From Bacilli bacterium (GTDB lineage Bacteria; Bacillota_I; Bacilli_A; JAJDGJ01): a stretch of DNA of 64,000 nt. The notes below the pieces were generated by a model. The model was given only the letters and a program-made list of their open reading frames with translations. It was not told where the DNA came from and searched no databases. The stretch lies in the NCBI GenBank assembly GCA_031272545.1, contig JAISTP010000024.1, positions 43,054 through 107,053 on the forward strand, read 5' to 3'. Below are positions 9,949 through 18,856 of this stretch, piece after piece; the first letter of the stretch is position 1, and each line of letters begins with the position of its first letter. The position numbers and the translations under genes were made by a program.

Positions 9949-10581
9949 TTATAATTGATAATGTACATCTGCTATTTCTAACATTCTTAAATCATGAGTT
10001 ACTACTACAATACACTTATGATATTTATCTTTTACTAACTTTAATAATTTCATAATTAGCATGGCATTATCACTATCTAAATTACCTGTTGGTTCATCAC
10101 ATAAAATAATTTTTGATGGTTTAATTAAAGCTCTAGCTAAGGCAATTCTTTGTTGTTCACCACCACTACATTCATAAATATATTGATCTAAACTAATATC
10201 TAAATTTACTACTTTAACAATATCGTTCATTATTTTTTCTTTTCTTTGTTTTGAATAATTAGTATATTTTAATGCTATTAATAGATTATCTCTAATTGTA
10301 TAATCATCAATTAAAGCATAATTTTGAAAAAGATAAGAAATTTTGCTTCTAATAATTTTACTATTAAATAATGAGCCTATTTTCTTAGTTTTAATATTAT
10401 CAATAATAACATCACCTGACTCACACTCATCAATTAAGCCAATAATATTTAATAAAGTACTCTTCCCACATCCACTATTACCTGTTATCACAGTTATCTT
10501 ATTATCTTTTATCTTTATATTTAAATTGTTATATATAGTCTTTTTACCGTAGTGCTTACAAATATTTCTTAATTCAATCAT
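9949..10581 (-). CDS. ABC transporter ATPase of the bacteriocin operon
   Basis: 210 residues, MacB/LolD-type ATP-binding subunit. Walker A is GNSGCGKST, the Q-loop region is LFQNYALIDDYTIRDN, the signature is CSGGEQQR, Walker B is IILCDEPTG, and the switch His is in VVTHD. It starts directly after the stop of the membrane gene, with AAAGGAGGAAATTAA as ribosome site. It is the last gene of a four-gene minus-strand unit (43-aa peptide, bacteriocin, DUF1430 permease, ATPase). In lactococcin-972-type loci such an ATPase and membrane protein act in export and/or self-immunity. Confidence 0.9.
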   Translation of the reverse strand: MIELRNICKHYGKKTIYNNLNIKIKDNKITVITGNSGCGKSTLLNIIGLIDECESGDVIIDNIKTKKIGSLFNSKIIRSKISYLFQNYALIDDYTIRDNLLIALKYTNYSKQRKEKIMNDIVKVVNLDISLDQYIYECSGGEQQRIALARALIKPSKIILCDEPTGNLDSDNAMLIMKLLKLVKDKYHKCIVVVTHDLRMLEIADVHYQL

Positions 10582-12516
10582 TTAATTTCCTCCTTTTAAT
10601 ATATTTATTAATTTATTAGTATAAGTCTTTTTAAAAAATATATAAGATATCATTAAATAGAAACAATAATATATAATACTAAACATTAGTATATTACTAA
10701 CTAATTGATATTGTTTAATAAGTAAACATATAATGTTAACTAAAACAATTAATATCGTATCCAATGTTATATATTTAATAAAGATTTCTAATCTCGAACT
10801 ACCATTTAAAAATTTAACTTTTAAAATATCTTGTTTTGTAAGGATATAAAGCATTATTTTATTAAATATTAAGATAATACTAATTATTAATATAATAATA
10901 AAGGTTATGGTACTTACTATTAACAAATTTGTTTGTATTTTAATTTGATAAGCTACTACTTCTTTAATTTGTTTAATTGTTTTATCATAATATTTATTAA
11001 GTTTTAATTCTTGTAATTTCTTAACTATATTTTGATATTTATCTTTAATAATAAAATTAATATTATAGCTTTCTAATGCATTTAAATAAACTATCTTATC
11101 TTTATATAAGAACATTGTAGCATTCTTAATATAATTACCATTATTAATGTTAACTCCAATATCATAAGTAAAAAATTCTTGATTATTTTTTAGGATAATA
11201 ATATTCAAATTATTATTTTCTTTAATAAATGTTTTAATATAATTTTGATATTTCTTTGGAATTAATAAATTATCTTTTGTATTATCAATTTTTACCAAAT
11301 TATTATTTACATCATAGACTTTATTATTTTTTAAGTAATTCTCATTTATTTCAGATACATTATAAGTTCCATCATCTAATATAGGTTTAGTAGTACCTGT
11401 TCTTTCAAAAATACTAAAATTAGCATAAATACTTCCTTTTTTATTATAATATTCATAAAAAGTAAGTTCTTGTTTCATTAACTCATTATTATCTAATACT
11501 TTACAATCATCTTCATTTTGACAAGTTGCACCTTCAATATAGTAATACTTACTTAATTCATGCCATTTTTTAGTACTATTTAGATAATAATCATAAATAG
11601 TTTTAAATTTATTAATAGCATAAGATCCCGTAATTAATATAATAATTATAAGAATAATATTAATAACATTTGTAATATTATAAATTATTAAATAAATACC
11701 TTTATTTTTTAAAAGAGAAACTAAATTAATCTTAAATATTTTTTGAACTACATAAAAACGTATTAATATAGATAATATAATTGATATGATTAATGTTACT
11801 AACAATAATATTAACAGCATTATATTAAAATAAAATCTAATAAAAATTATATAGAGAACTATATAAGTTAAAAGACATAATAATATATCAATAAATATCT
11901 CTTTTTTATTAACTTCAATAAAACAATTACTTACATCATAACCATGTAATTTCCTAATTGATATCTTATTAGTATTTTTATACATAAAAATAGTTAGTAC
12001 AAAATAATATATTAAAAATAATATTATAATAATTATAATTGGTTGAATAATGCTTATATTTATTTTAACTATGTTATATGGTTCCATTTGATATTGAGAA
12101 TCATTTTTTAATATATAAGCAAACTTTTTAATTTCTTTTTTATCACCAATAATCTTTAAATTAATAGCTGATTTAGTTTCTTTATATTTATCAAAATTAT
12201 AATAATTTAAGCACTTTTTTGATAAAAGATTTTTACTACTATAATTATTAATCTTTAATAAATTATTGTTATCTAAAATATAATATTGATAACACTTATC
12301 ATTGTAATTCTCTATTACTAAAGATAAATTATATTTTTTAATTTTATCACTTATGTCATTTTTAAAATTTATACCTTCATATTTTAATGAAAAAAGTTTA
12401 TAACTTTCCTTTTCAAACATATATTTACTATCTTCATTAAGTTGATAAAAATAATAAGTAACAAAAAAGGAAAGAGTTATACTTATTACTAAAATAATAT
12501 TAATAACTCTTTTCAT
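10582..12516 (-). CDS. DUF1430 bacteriocin-associated ABC membrane protein
   Basis: 644 residues. It has an N-terminal membrane anchor (about 4-22), an extracytoplasmic domain (to about 150), four hydrophobic segments between about 155 and 300, a second large extracytoplasmic domain (about 305-520) with two Cys in YYIEGATCQNEDDCK, and three C-terminal segments. This FtsX/MacB-like layout, together with placement between a lactococcin-972-like peptide and an ABC ATPase, matches the bacteriocin-associated integral membrane family (DUF1430). It starts 3 bases after the bacteriocin stop. Base composition is extremely AT-rich even for this genome. Probable role: immunity and/or release of the bacteriocin at the cell surface. 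Confidence 0.82.
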   Translation of the reverse strand: MKRVINIILVISITLSFFVTYYFYQLNEDSKYMFEKESYKLFSLKYEGINFKNDISDKIKKYNLSLVIENYNDKCYQYYILDNNNLLKINNYSSKNLLSKKCLNYYNFDKYKETKSAINLKIIGDKKEIKKFAYILKNDSQYQMEPYNIVKINISIIQPIIIIIILFLIYYFVLTIFMYKNTNKISIRKLHGYDVSNCFIEVNKKEIFIDILLCLLTYIVLYIIFIRFYFNIMLLILLLVTLIISIILSILIRFYVVQKIFKINLVSLLKNKGIYLIIYNITNVINIILIIIILITGSYAINKFKTIYDYYLNSTKKWHELSKYYYIEGATCQNEDDCKVLDNNELMKQELTFYEYYNKKGSIYANFSIFERTGTTKPILDDGTYNVSEINENYLKNNKVYDVNNNLVKIDNTKDNLLIPKKYQNYIKTFIKENNNLNIIILKNNQEFFTYDIGVNINNGNYIKNATMFLYKDKIVYLNALESYNINFIIKDKYQNIVKKLQELKLNKYYDKTIKQIKEVVAYQIKIQTNLLIVSTITFIIILIISIILIFNKIMLYILTKQDILKVKFLNGSSRLEIFIKYITLDTILIVLVNIICLLIKQYQLVSNILMFSIIYYCFYLMISYIFFKKTYTNKLINILKGGN

Positions 12517-12519
12517 AAT

Positions 12520-12840
12520 TTAGACTTGGTACCAATAATATGAATTTCTAACTTTTAAACATGTAGCATATTTACTTGAAGTCCAAGCTATTTTGTTTTT
12601 ATATGCATATTCTTTGTAATTAATATTAAAATTATCAGGACAATATCTTACTATTACACTAGCTCTATGATATTTTGTTTTATGATCAACTTGAGAATAT
12701 TGTCGATAATGAGTAAATCCTAAATATTGAACTCCATAATCAAAATATCCTTTATTGTGATCAATTTTATACCCAGTCGCACTAATAATACTAGTTGAAA
12801 TAAAAGCAACTAATACTAAACTAACTATTTTCTTTTTCAT
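12520..12840 (-). CDS. Lactococcin-972-family bacteriocin precursor
   Basis: 106 residues. A Sec signal peptide (KKKIVSLVLVAFISTSIISATG) precedes an aromatic, basic mature region of about 84 residues. The pattern W/F-x-Y-G-V, then Y-R-Q-Y-S-Q-V-D-H-K-T-K-Y-H-R-A-S-V, then A-W-T-S-S-K-Y-A, and a C-terminal YYWY matches the lactococcin-972 family (YGV, YSxYxHxxKxHxASV, aromatic tail). That family blocks septum formation by binding lipid II. Unlike lactococcin 972, which has no Cys as I remember its sequence, this peptide has Cys67 and Cys94. AAAGGAGCC precedes the ATG. The downstream DUF1430 permease and ATPase genes complete the usual cassette. Confidence 0.82.
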   Translation of the reverse strand: MKKKIVSLVLVAFISTSIISATGYKIDHNKGYFDYGVQYLGFTHYRQYSQVDHKTKYHRASVIVRYCPDNFNINYKEYAYKNKIAWTSSKYATCLKVRNSYYWYQV

Positions 12841-12875
12841 TTTATTTGGCTCCTTTTAAATTTTTTATTTATTTT

Positions 12876-13007
12876 TTAAAAAGTTAAGGAGTTCCAATGA
12901 TTTAATTTATATAAGAATAATAAATAATTAAAAAGCAAAACAATTAATGGATAAATAGTTTTACTTTTTTTAATTATTCCGTTTATATTTTCTACTAAAA
13001 TTCCCAC
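12876..13007 (-). CDS. 43-residue single-span membrane peptide at head of bacteriocin operon
   Basis: Small gene with GTG start at 13007 preceded by AAAGGAG about 10 bases upstream, ending in TAA at 12876, 35 bases before the bacteriocin ATG. The product has a short polar N-terminus (MGILVENINGIIKKSKT), one hydrophobic span (IYPLIVLLFNYLLFLY) and a C-terminal KLNHWNSLTF. It is co-directional with, and close to, the bacteriocin gene. I do not recognise the family. A small membrane immunity, regulatory or toxin-like peptide is possible. Only the ribosome site, spacing and hydrophobic pattern support it. Confidence 0.5.
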   Translation of the reverse strand: MGILVENINGIIKKSKTIYPLIVLLFNYLLFLYKLNHWNSLTF

Positions 13008-13130
13008 AATAAATTATCTCCTTTATATTTTTAAATTATATCATTTAACATTAATCTACCTATGTATATAATAAGTATTTATAATAGTTGATAATTATTT
13101 ATATTATTATTTATACTGAAATAAAATAAA

Positions 13131-13153
13131 AAGAGTTATTCAGTATAACTCTT
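13131..13153 (-). terminator. Terminator at the 3' end of the mrp-like gene
   Basis: AAGAGTTAT-loop-ATAACTCTT, followed on the minus strand by TTTATTTTATTT. The hairpin overlaps the last codons of the Mrp-like gene. Confidence 0.7.
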
Positions 13154-14116
13154 AATCTTTTTTGCTAGTTCTTGATATATTTGATAAGGTTTCTCATCTT
13201 TTTGATATAGTCCACCATTTTTAGGAGCAGCTATTGGTAACTTCTCTAATAATGGTACATTTAATGCATTAGCAACCATATCACCACCACCAAAACCAAA
13301 AATATCTAATTTCTTATCTTCATATTCATAATAAGACATATTTTCAATAACACCAAGAATATCAAATTTCATTTGTAATGCCATAATGCCAGCTTTAATA
13401 GCAATAGTTGCAGCATCTTGATGAGGTGTTGTTACGATAATTTGTTTAGCATTAGGAATAGCATTAAAAACATCTAATGCAACATCACCAGTTCCCGGTG
13501 GCATATCAATTATAACAACATCAATATCATTTTGATATCTTGTATAGTAGAAGAAATGATTTAATGCTTGATTAAGCATTGGACCACGCCAAATTATTGG
13601 TAATGTTGATCTAGTAAGAAAATCAACCGATGCAATATCAATTCCATCTTTATTATAAGCATATAATATTCCATCACTAATTCTTGGATATTTATCTACT
13701 TCAAAAATATTAGGAATACTACTACCATAAATATCACAATCAATTAAGGCAACTTTATAATTTAAGTCATTAAAAGCAACAGCTAAATTAGCTGCTACAT
13801 TTGATTTACCAACCCCACCTTTACCACTTGCGATTAATAAATATAAAACATTATCTTTATGAATAATACTATTTTTTTCTAAATCTTCTTTTATTAAATC
13901 AGTAAAAGTAATTTTAGCACCTTTATATTTTAAATCTAATTTTAAAAATTTCATCAAATCTTTTTTAATATCATCTATTGTTAGATTATTGTCTTCAAAA
14001 CCTAAATCTAAATATACTTTATCATCTTTAATTTCTGCTTTAATTTCTTTAAACATTTGTCCAATAGTTTTATCTTGATACTTATGTTCAATTATTTGTT
14101 TTTTTAAATCTTCCAT
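13136..14116 (-). CDS. mrp: Mrp/NBP35-type P-loop ATPase lacking the C-terminal CxxC
   Basis: 326 residues. An N-terminal domain of about 90 residues precedes a MinD-like ATPase with deviant Walker A ASGKGGVGKSN, CDIYGSSIP, WRGPML and DMPPGTGD. These are signatures of the ApbC/Mrp family of Fe-S cluster carriers. In typical members NMSYF is followed by C-P-x-C-G; here N-M-S-Y-Y is followed by E-Y-E-D-K-K before the conserved D-I-F-G-x-G-G, so the cluster-bridging cysteines are absent. It starts 10 bases after the RpfB-like gene and probably shares its transcript. It may be an Fe-S-independent ATPase, or bind a cluster by other residues. Confidence 0.85.
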   Translation of the reverse strand: MEDLKKQIIEHKYQDKTIGQMFKEIKAEIKDDKVYLDLGFEDNNLTIDDIKKDLMKFLKLDLKYKGAKITFTDLIKEDLEKNSIIHKDNVLYLLIASGKGGVGKSNVAANLAVAFNDLNYKVALIDCDIYGSSIPNIFEVDKYPRISDGILYAYNKDGIDIASVDFLTRSTLPIIWRGPMLNQALNHFFYYTRYQNDIDVVIIDMPPGTGDVALDVFNAIPNAKQIIVTTPHQDAATIAIKAGIMALQMKFDILGVIENMSYYEYEDKKLDIFGFGGGDMVANALNVPLLEKLPIAAPKNGGLYQKDEKPYQIYQELAKKIKSYTE

Positions 14117-14126
14117 TTTATCATTC

Positions 14127-15377
14127 CTATCTTAATCCTAATTTTGCAGCACAAGCAGGCCATTGCCCCCAACCTGATGCCGCATGAGTTTGAAGCCATG
14201 TAGCAGCTTTAATTTGATCTTCTCTACTAGCTAAATAAGCATATGGAGCAGTAACTCCTACATGAGCAGCCGCATTATTCCAAGTACTAGCTGTAAATTG
14301 TAATCCGCCATAAAAACCATTACCAGTATTAGCTGCCCAATTACCACCTGATTCACATTGAGCTAATTTATCCCATACGCTACTACTAGTAGTAACAACG
14401 TTAGCACCATATTCAATTATTTTATCTTTTTTCTTTGTAATAACTTTAATTACTTTAGAGGTTGTTTTTTGTTTTTTGCCATCTAGATAAACAGTAGTAT
14501 ATTGCACTTCTTGTTTACCTTCAACTCCTTTTTGAGCAACTTTAGTTTGTCCACTTTCTAGTTTTTTATTTTCTTTATAAACAGTTTTATAAGCGACTGT
14601 TTCTGTTTTAGTAGTTACTTTTGTAACCTTCTCATAAAAAACAAAAGATTTTATCAGAGTTAAATCTACTTTATCTAAATCTTTATCATAATCTTTAACT
14701 AAATAAGTTACTCCTTTTTTATCTTTTAAATTTTTTTCACTTAATTCACTTACTAAATCTTTTAAGTTAGATTTATATGTTGTAATTGTTTGTTTCTTAC
14801 CATTTAAAGTTATTTCTAATTGTTTTTCAGTATCAAAAGTACAAGTTAGGCCTGTTTTAACAATACCTTTACCATTACATGCAAATTCATAATCACTAAC
14901 TTTCTTTTGTAAAGCAAATTTTTGAATTAAACGATCTTGTGAAAATTGAATTGTTGTTACCTTTTCAGGTTTATTATTATAGATAATAGTTACAACTTTT
15001 TTCTGAGTTAAATAAACCATAAAAAACAAAGTAAAGCACATTACTAAAGCTAAAGCCATTTTAATTATCTTACTTTTAAATCGAGCTCTTCTTTCTTTAT
15101 TTAAATAACTAAGTTTATTTAAAGCATCTGAATAATTCTTTTTAAATCCTTGATATTTTTCTAGACTAATTATTTTATCAAGTTTATTAGAAATACCATT
15201 AAAAAAATAAACAAAACCTCTAGCTCCATTATTTTGAGCTTCTTTTATTAAATTACTTCTTATTTTTTGTTTATATGAATATTTTATATTTTTATTATTA
15301 AGCTTTTTAACTTTACTTAAAGATAATCTTTTATCAAAAGTAATTATTTCAAAATCATTATTAATCTTAAAAAGCAT
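14127..15377 (-). CDS. RpfB-like cell-wall muralytic enzyme (G5 + transglycosylase-like domain)
   Basis: 416 residues. A cytoplasmic N-terminal region (1-105, basic, no recognised domain) is followed by one membrane span (about 106-125), a DUF348-like segment, a G5 domain (about 250-325) and a C-terminal resuscitation-promoting-factor / transglycosylase-like domain (335-416). The latter shows the catalytic Glu342 in [17 protein letters not shown], and Cys341/Cys409 as the expected disulfide. This order resembles actinobacterial RpfB more than firmicute YabE, whose last domain is 3D. It likely cleaves peptidoglycan glycan strands at the outer membrane face. Upstream partner of mrp in a two-gene unit. 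Confidence 0.85.
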   Translation of the reverse strand: MLFKINNDFEIITFDKRLSLSKVKKLNNKNIKYSYKQKIRSNLIKEAQNNGARGFVYFFNGISNKLDKIISLEKYQGFKKNYSDALNKLSYLNKERRARFKSKIIKMALALVMCFTLFFMVYLTQKKVVTIIYNNKPEKVTTIQFSQDRLIQKFALQKKVSDYEFACNGKGIVKTGLTCTFDTEKQLEITLNGKKQTITTYKSNLKDLVSELSEKNLKDKKGVTYLVKDYDKDLDKVDLTLIKSFVFYEKVTKVTTKTETVAYKTVYKENKKLESGQTKVAQKGVEGKQEVQYTTVYLDGKKQKTTSKVIKVITKKKDKIIEYGANVVTTSSSVWDKLAQCESGGNWAANTGNGFYGGLQFTASTWNNAAAHVGVTAPYAYLASREDQIKAATWLQTHAASGWGQWPACAAKLGLR

Positions 15378-15483
15378 TGAATCACCTGCTTACTCTATTA
15401 TTATAACAAATAAATTTTATTATTAAAAATGCTCTATTATTATAATAGAAATTTATTATTAACAATAGAACATAATATGTATA

Positions 15484-16401
15484 TTAATTTTCTTTAAATT
15501 TAAAACCTGTTTCAGCACAAATAATTCCTAAGGTAATAAGAATACCACCAATTACTAAAAAGCTACCAAAAAATTCATAACCCAGAAAGACAGAAAAGAT
15601 AGTCGCAAATAATGATTCGGTACTAAATATTAATGATGTTTCAGTTGAAGTCGCATATTTTTGAAAAATTTGTTGGAGACAAAAACCAATACAACTACCA
15701 AAAGCAAGATAGATAATAGCTGGAATACAAGATTTTAATAAATTATTATCCATTGTTATTAAAGGAATACTATCTTTATTAATCAAACAATAAATTAAGG
15801 AGAAGATACAAGTACTACCTAATTGAAAAATTACTAATAATATTGGATCTTCACTCTTAACATATTTACTTATTAAAACAATTTGTAATGCAAAGAATAT
15901 GGCACTAAATAAAGTTAAATAATCGCCTAAAACAAAATTACTTTGAGTTTTTAAATTAGATAGGGAACTAGTCAAATTAAAGAAATCTATTTTAAATACT
16001 AAGATAAAAAAACCAATTAACATAATAATTAATCCTGGAATTAAATAACTTTTAATTTTTTCTCTAAATAAAATAAAAGCTAATATTGGTGTAAAGACAG
16101 CATTAGTTACTACCAAAAAAGAATTTTTACTTACTGTTGTTGTTGCTAAGGCAGCGGTATGCATAGTCATTCCAATAAAAAAAACTAAACCAATAAGAGT
16201 TCCATAAATAATAGTAGTTTTCTTAACTAATTTTAATTTCTTAAAAAAGATGATACATAATAGTAAAGTAGCTAAAAAAAATCTTAAAAATTGCATTTGA
16301 GTCGCATTCATTATTTCTAAAGCATCTGCTGTTGCAATATAACCATATGCCCAAATAATAGCCACAAATAATAAACCTAATCTAACTTTAAATTTACTCA
16401 T
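15484..16401 (-). CDS. EamA/DMT-family transporter (second of tandem pair)
   Basis: 305 residues with about ten hydrophobic segments in two EamA repeats. F-I-G-M-T-M-H-T-A-A-L in repeat 1 and C-I-G-F-C-L-Q-Q-I-F-Q-K-Y in repeat 2 mark the family (drug/metabolite exporters, EamA/RhaT type). The start is ATG 16401, which has AAGGATGAG just upstream and overlaps the preceding gene's stop by 8 bases; a longer reading from 16449 lies wholly within the neighbour. It is a clear paralogue of the gene at 16394-17317, sharing WAETGF/CAETGF-NFK ends, so the pair arose by tandem duplication. Substrate unknown. Confidence 0.85.
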   Translation of the reverse strand: MSKFKVRLGLLFVAIIWAYGYIATADALEIMNATQMQFLRFFLATLLLCIIFFKKLKLVKKTTIIYGTLIGLVFFIGMTMHTAALATTTVSKNSFLVVTNAVFTPILAFILFREKIKSYLIPGLIIMLIGFFILVFKIDFFNLTSSLSNLKTQSNFVLGDYLTLFSAIFFALQIVLISKYVKSEDPILLVIFQLGSTCIFSLIYCLINKDSIPLITMDNNLLKSCIPAIIYLAFGSCIGFCLQQIFQKYATSTETSLIFSTESLFATIFSVFLGYEFFGSFLVIGGILITLGIICAETGFKFKEN

Positions 16402-17317
16402 GTATCTCATCCTTAAAATTAAAGCCGGTTTCAGCCCAAATAATACCAATAGTAATTAATAAACCACCAATAATTAATGAACTAGATAAAGCAGTTCTTC
16501 CTAAAATAACCGCAAAGATAGCCGCAAACATACTTTCAAGCGTACAAATAACAGCTGTATTAGAAGCAGGTACATATTTTTGAGCTACTAATTGTAAGAT
16601 AAATGAAATGATTGATGAAAAGATAGCCATATATAATAAAGATGGTAAAGCTAAAACAAAATTATTTACTTCTAAATTAGCTGGATTGCCTTCAATGAAG
16701 AAAGCAAGTATTATCGATAAAATAGTAGAAACTATTAATTGAAACATAACAATAACAATAGGATCTTCATCTTTAACAAATTTCTCTGCCGCAATAAAAT
16801 GAAAAGCAAAAGCAAAACCACATAATAAAGATAAGAAATCTCCAAAGGTAATATGTGATTGAGATTTTAAATCTTGTATCGAATTTGAAATATTAAAAAT
16901 ATCAAATTGGAATAATAAGAAAAAGAAACCAATAAGCATCACAAAAATTCCATACCATAGATAATTCTTAGGAATTCTTTTATATAATACAAAAGCTATT
17001 AAAGGTACAAAAACAACATTAGTAACTGTTAAAAAAGCATTTTTAGGTACAGTAGAATCTTTTAAACCAAATGTTTGTAATGTCATTCCAATAAAAAAGA
17101 TTGTACCAATTACTAGACCATAAATAATAGCTTTTTTAGATGCTTTAATTAATTTCTTATAAAAGACTATCATCATAATAATAGCCGCAATACCAAATCT
17201 AAATATTTGCATTTGCATTGGTGGAAGAAATTTTAAAGCTTCATCAGTAGCCACAAAACCAAGTCCCCAAATCATTGTTACAATTAATAATGCTATATTA
17301 GCTTGCCAAGTCTTCAT
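16394..17317 (-). CDS. EamA/DMT-family transporter (first of tandem pair)
   Basis: 307 residues, ten predicted spans, two EamA repeats (MIWGLGFVATDEAL at the N-terminus, FFIGMTLQTFGL, and ISFILQLVAQKYV in repeat 2). The N-terminal T-M-I-W-G and the E-S-M-F-A-A-I-F-A motif are standard for the family. It overlaps its downstream paralogue by 8 bases, which implies translational coupling and perhaps a heterodimeric transporter. AGGAGTGATTAG precedes the ATG. The export substrate (amino acid, metabolite or drug) cannot be told from sequence. Confidence 0.87.
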   Translation of the reverse strand: MKTWQANIALLIVTMIWGLGFVATDEALKFLPPMQMQIFRFGIAAIIMMIVFYKKLIKASKKAIIYGLVIGTIFFIGMTLQTFGLKDSTVPKNAFLTVTNVVFVPLIAFVLYKRIPKNYLWYGIFVMLIGFFFLLFQFDIFNISNSIQDLKSQSHITFGDFLSLLCGFAFAFHFIAAEKFVKDEDPIVIVMFQLIVSTILSIILAFFIEGNPANLEVNNFVLALPSLLYMAIFSSIISFILQLVAQKYVPASNTAVICTLESMFAAIFAVILGRTALSSSLIIGGLLITIGIIWAETGFNFKDEIHE

Positions 17318-17460
17318 CTAATCACTCCTTTATGGCTTACATTATAACATTACTTATTAAAACTATATATAGTAATAAAACAGAAATATTATTATTAAAA
17401 TTAAAAATAGTTTTGTAAAAAAGTTGTATTAATTAAAAAAAATGTGTATTATAATACTGT

Positions 17461-17518
17461 AAATAGCACTTGGTGCGGTAGAAAGCTCATGATAAATTTA
17501 TTTATCATGAGCTTTTTC
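17461..17518 (+). ncRNA. Candidate small RNA ending in a 15-bp terminator
   Basis: In the gap between two minus-strand genes, the plus strand carries TATAAT at 17450-17455. A short GC-richer stretch with a GCAC-TTG-GTGC hairpin follows (about 17465-17476). A perfect 15-bp stem (17482-17496 with 17501-17515, 4-nt loop) then runs into TTTTT. No open frame is present. The layout is that of a roughly 55-60-nt independently terminated RNA antisense to nothing annotated. It does not match a tRNA, T-box or riboswitch I can name. The -35 box is poor. Confidence 0.45.
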
Positions 17519-17537
17519 TATACTTAGAAATTAAAAA

Positions 17538-17558
17538 TTGTTTAGTAAAACTAAACAA
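17538..17558 (-). terminator. Terminator of the M20-like gene
   Basis: TTGTTTAGT-AAA-ACTAAACAA hairpin, followed on the minus strand by TTTTTAATTTC, immediately beyond the stop at 17567. Confidence 0.75.
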
Positions 17559-17566
17559 TCTTTAGT

Positions 17567-18730
17567 TTATTTAACCATATAATCGATACATAATTGCATC
17601 ATAATTTTAGCATTACTATAAATAGCATCTTCTTTAGGAAAGTAATCTTTTGTGAAAAAATCATCTTGATCTTCATCTTTACTTTTTGAACCTACTGCAA
17701 TTAAAGAGGTTTTATATTTCTTCGCATAATTACTTAGTGTTTCTGATAACATTTTAACATTTAAGTCATCAATTATTTTATTACCTTTTATTTTATCAAT
17801 AGCATCTAAAACAAAAGCAACAGCTTTCTCATCATTACATAATGGTTCTACATCATTAATAACATAGCTTTTAGTTTTAACACCAAATCTATTTTCCATT
17901 ACTTTTAAATATTCACTAATTAACCGATGAATCTCTTTTTTTGTTTCTAAATCTTGAAATCTTATATTTAAAGTCATCTCACAATAATCAGGAATAATAT
18001 TATAATAGCCACCAGCTTTAAATTCTGTCATTGATACTTTATAAATTTTCTTACTATCAATATCATTCGCAATAGCACCTACAATATTAAATGCGAAATG
18101 AGAACCAGCTCTAATTAAATCGTGTTTATTATCATTTAAAGCCGTACTAATATTATTACCATACCATTTTATTTTTATCGCATTCATTCCTACTAATTGA
18201 TAACCACTCTTAGCTTCATAAGTATTAACATTCATATATGATATTAAATGGGTGCCATATAAATATTCTATTTTGTCTAATAATCCTGAATTAATTATTT
18301 GCGTACTACTACTTTCTAGAGTAGAATTACTTTCAAAAATAAAAATAGCTTTACTATTTAACTTCTTTTCATTCTCTTTAAGAACTTTAATTATGCCTAA
18401 CATTGAGGCTACATTACAATCATTAGCACTAACATGAGATATTTGATTGTTCTTTGATATATATTCATTATCTTCTGATTCCATAATCTCAAAACCATCT
18501 ATACCCGTTCTAAAAGCAATTGCTTTTTTCTTTCTATCCCTATTAATATAAGCAATAACAGTATAGTGATTAATAATTTCATAATCAACTTTTAATTTCT
18601 TTAATTCTTTAATTATTCTTTTAGAAGTTTTATTTTCTAATCCACCAGCCTCCGCATTTATATGAAAATATTCTCTTAAAGACATAATATATGGCATCGA
18701 TTTTTCTAAATCATCCAATAAACCTTTCAT
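17567..18730 (-). CDS. M20-family amidohydrolase-like protein, probable pseudoenzyme
   Basis: 387 residues with the complete M20D fold (catalytic halves around a dimerisation domain) but altered metal sites. The family HTCGHD reads H-V-S-A-N-D at residues 99-104, so the ligand Cys is Ser101 and the ligand His is Asn103. The family QPAEE reads E-S-N-S-T, losing both Glu. The last His region reads D-D-F-F-T-K-D. G-T-H at 159-161 survives. The paralogue at 2-910 keeps HTCGHD. The frame is intact, so it is not simply decaying; a binding or regulatory role is inference. The start is ATG 18730, for which AAGGG is 9 bases upstream. Confidence 0.78.
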   Translation of the reverse strand: MKGLLDDLEKSMPYIMSLREYFHINAEAGGLENKTSKRIIKELKKLKVDYEIINHYTVIAYINRDRKKKAIAFRTGIDGFEIMESEDNEYISKNNQISHVSANDCNVASMLGIIKVLKENEKKLNSKAIFIFESNSTLESSSTQIINSGLLDKIEYLYGTHLISYMNVNTYEAKSGYQLVGMNAIKIKWYGNNISTALNDNKHDLIRAGSHFAFNIVGAIANDIDSKKIYKVSMTEFKAGGYYNIIPDYCEMTLNIRFQDLETKKEIHRLISEYLKVMENRFGVKTKSYVINDVEPLCNDEKAVAFVLDAIDKIKGNKIIDDLNVKMLSETLSNYAKKYKTSLIAVGSKSKDEDQDDFFTKDYFPKEDAIYSNAKIMMQLCIDYMVK

Positions 18731-18856
18731 ATTATTCATCCCTTCTTAGCTTATAGCTTTAAAATTATACCACAATATGATATTATAAAGGCAAATAATA
18801 TGCATTAATGTATAAATATTAATTAGGACATATTGTTTTAGGGGGAGCTCGAAGGG

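Noticed and set aside
17461..17518. T-box, preQ1 or other riboswitch
   Set aside because: No plus-strand gene lies downstream and none of the conserved core sequences of those elements is present.
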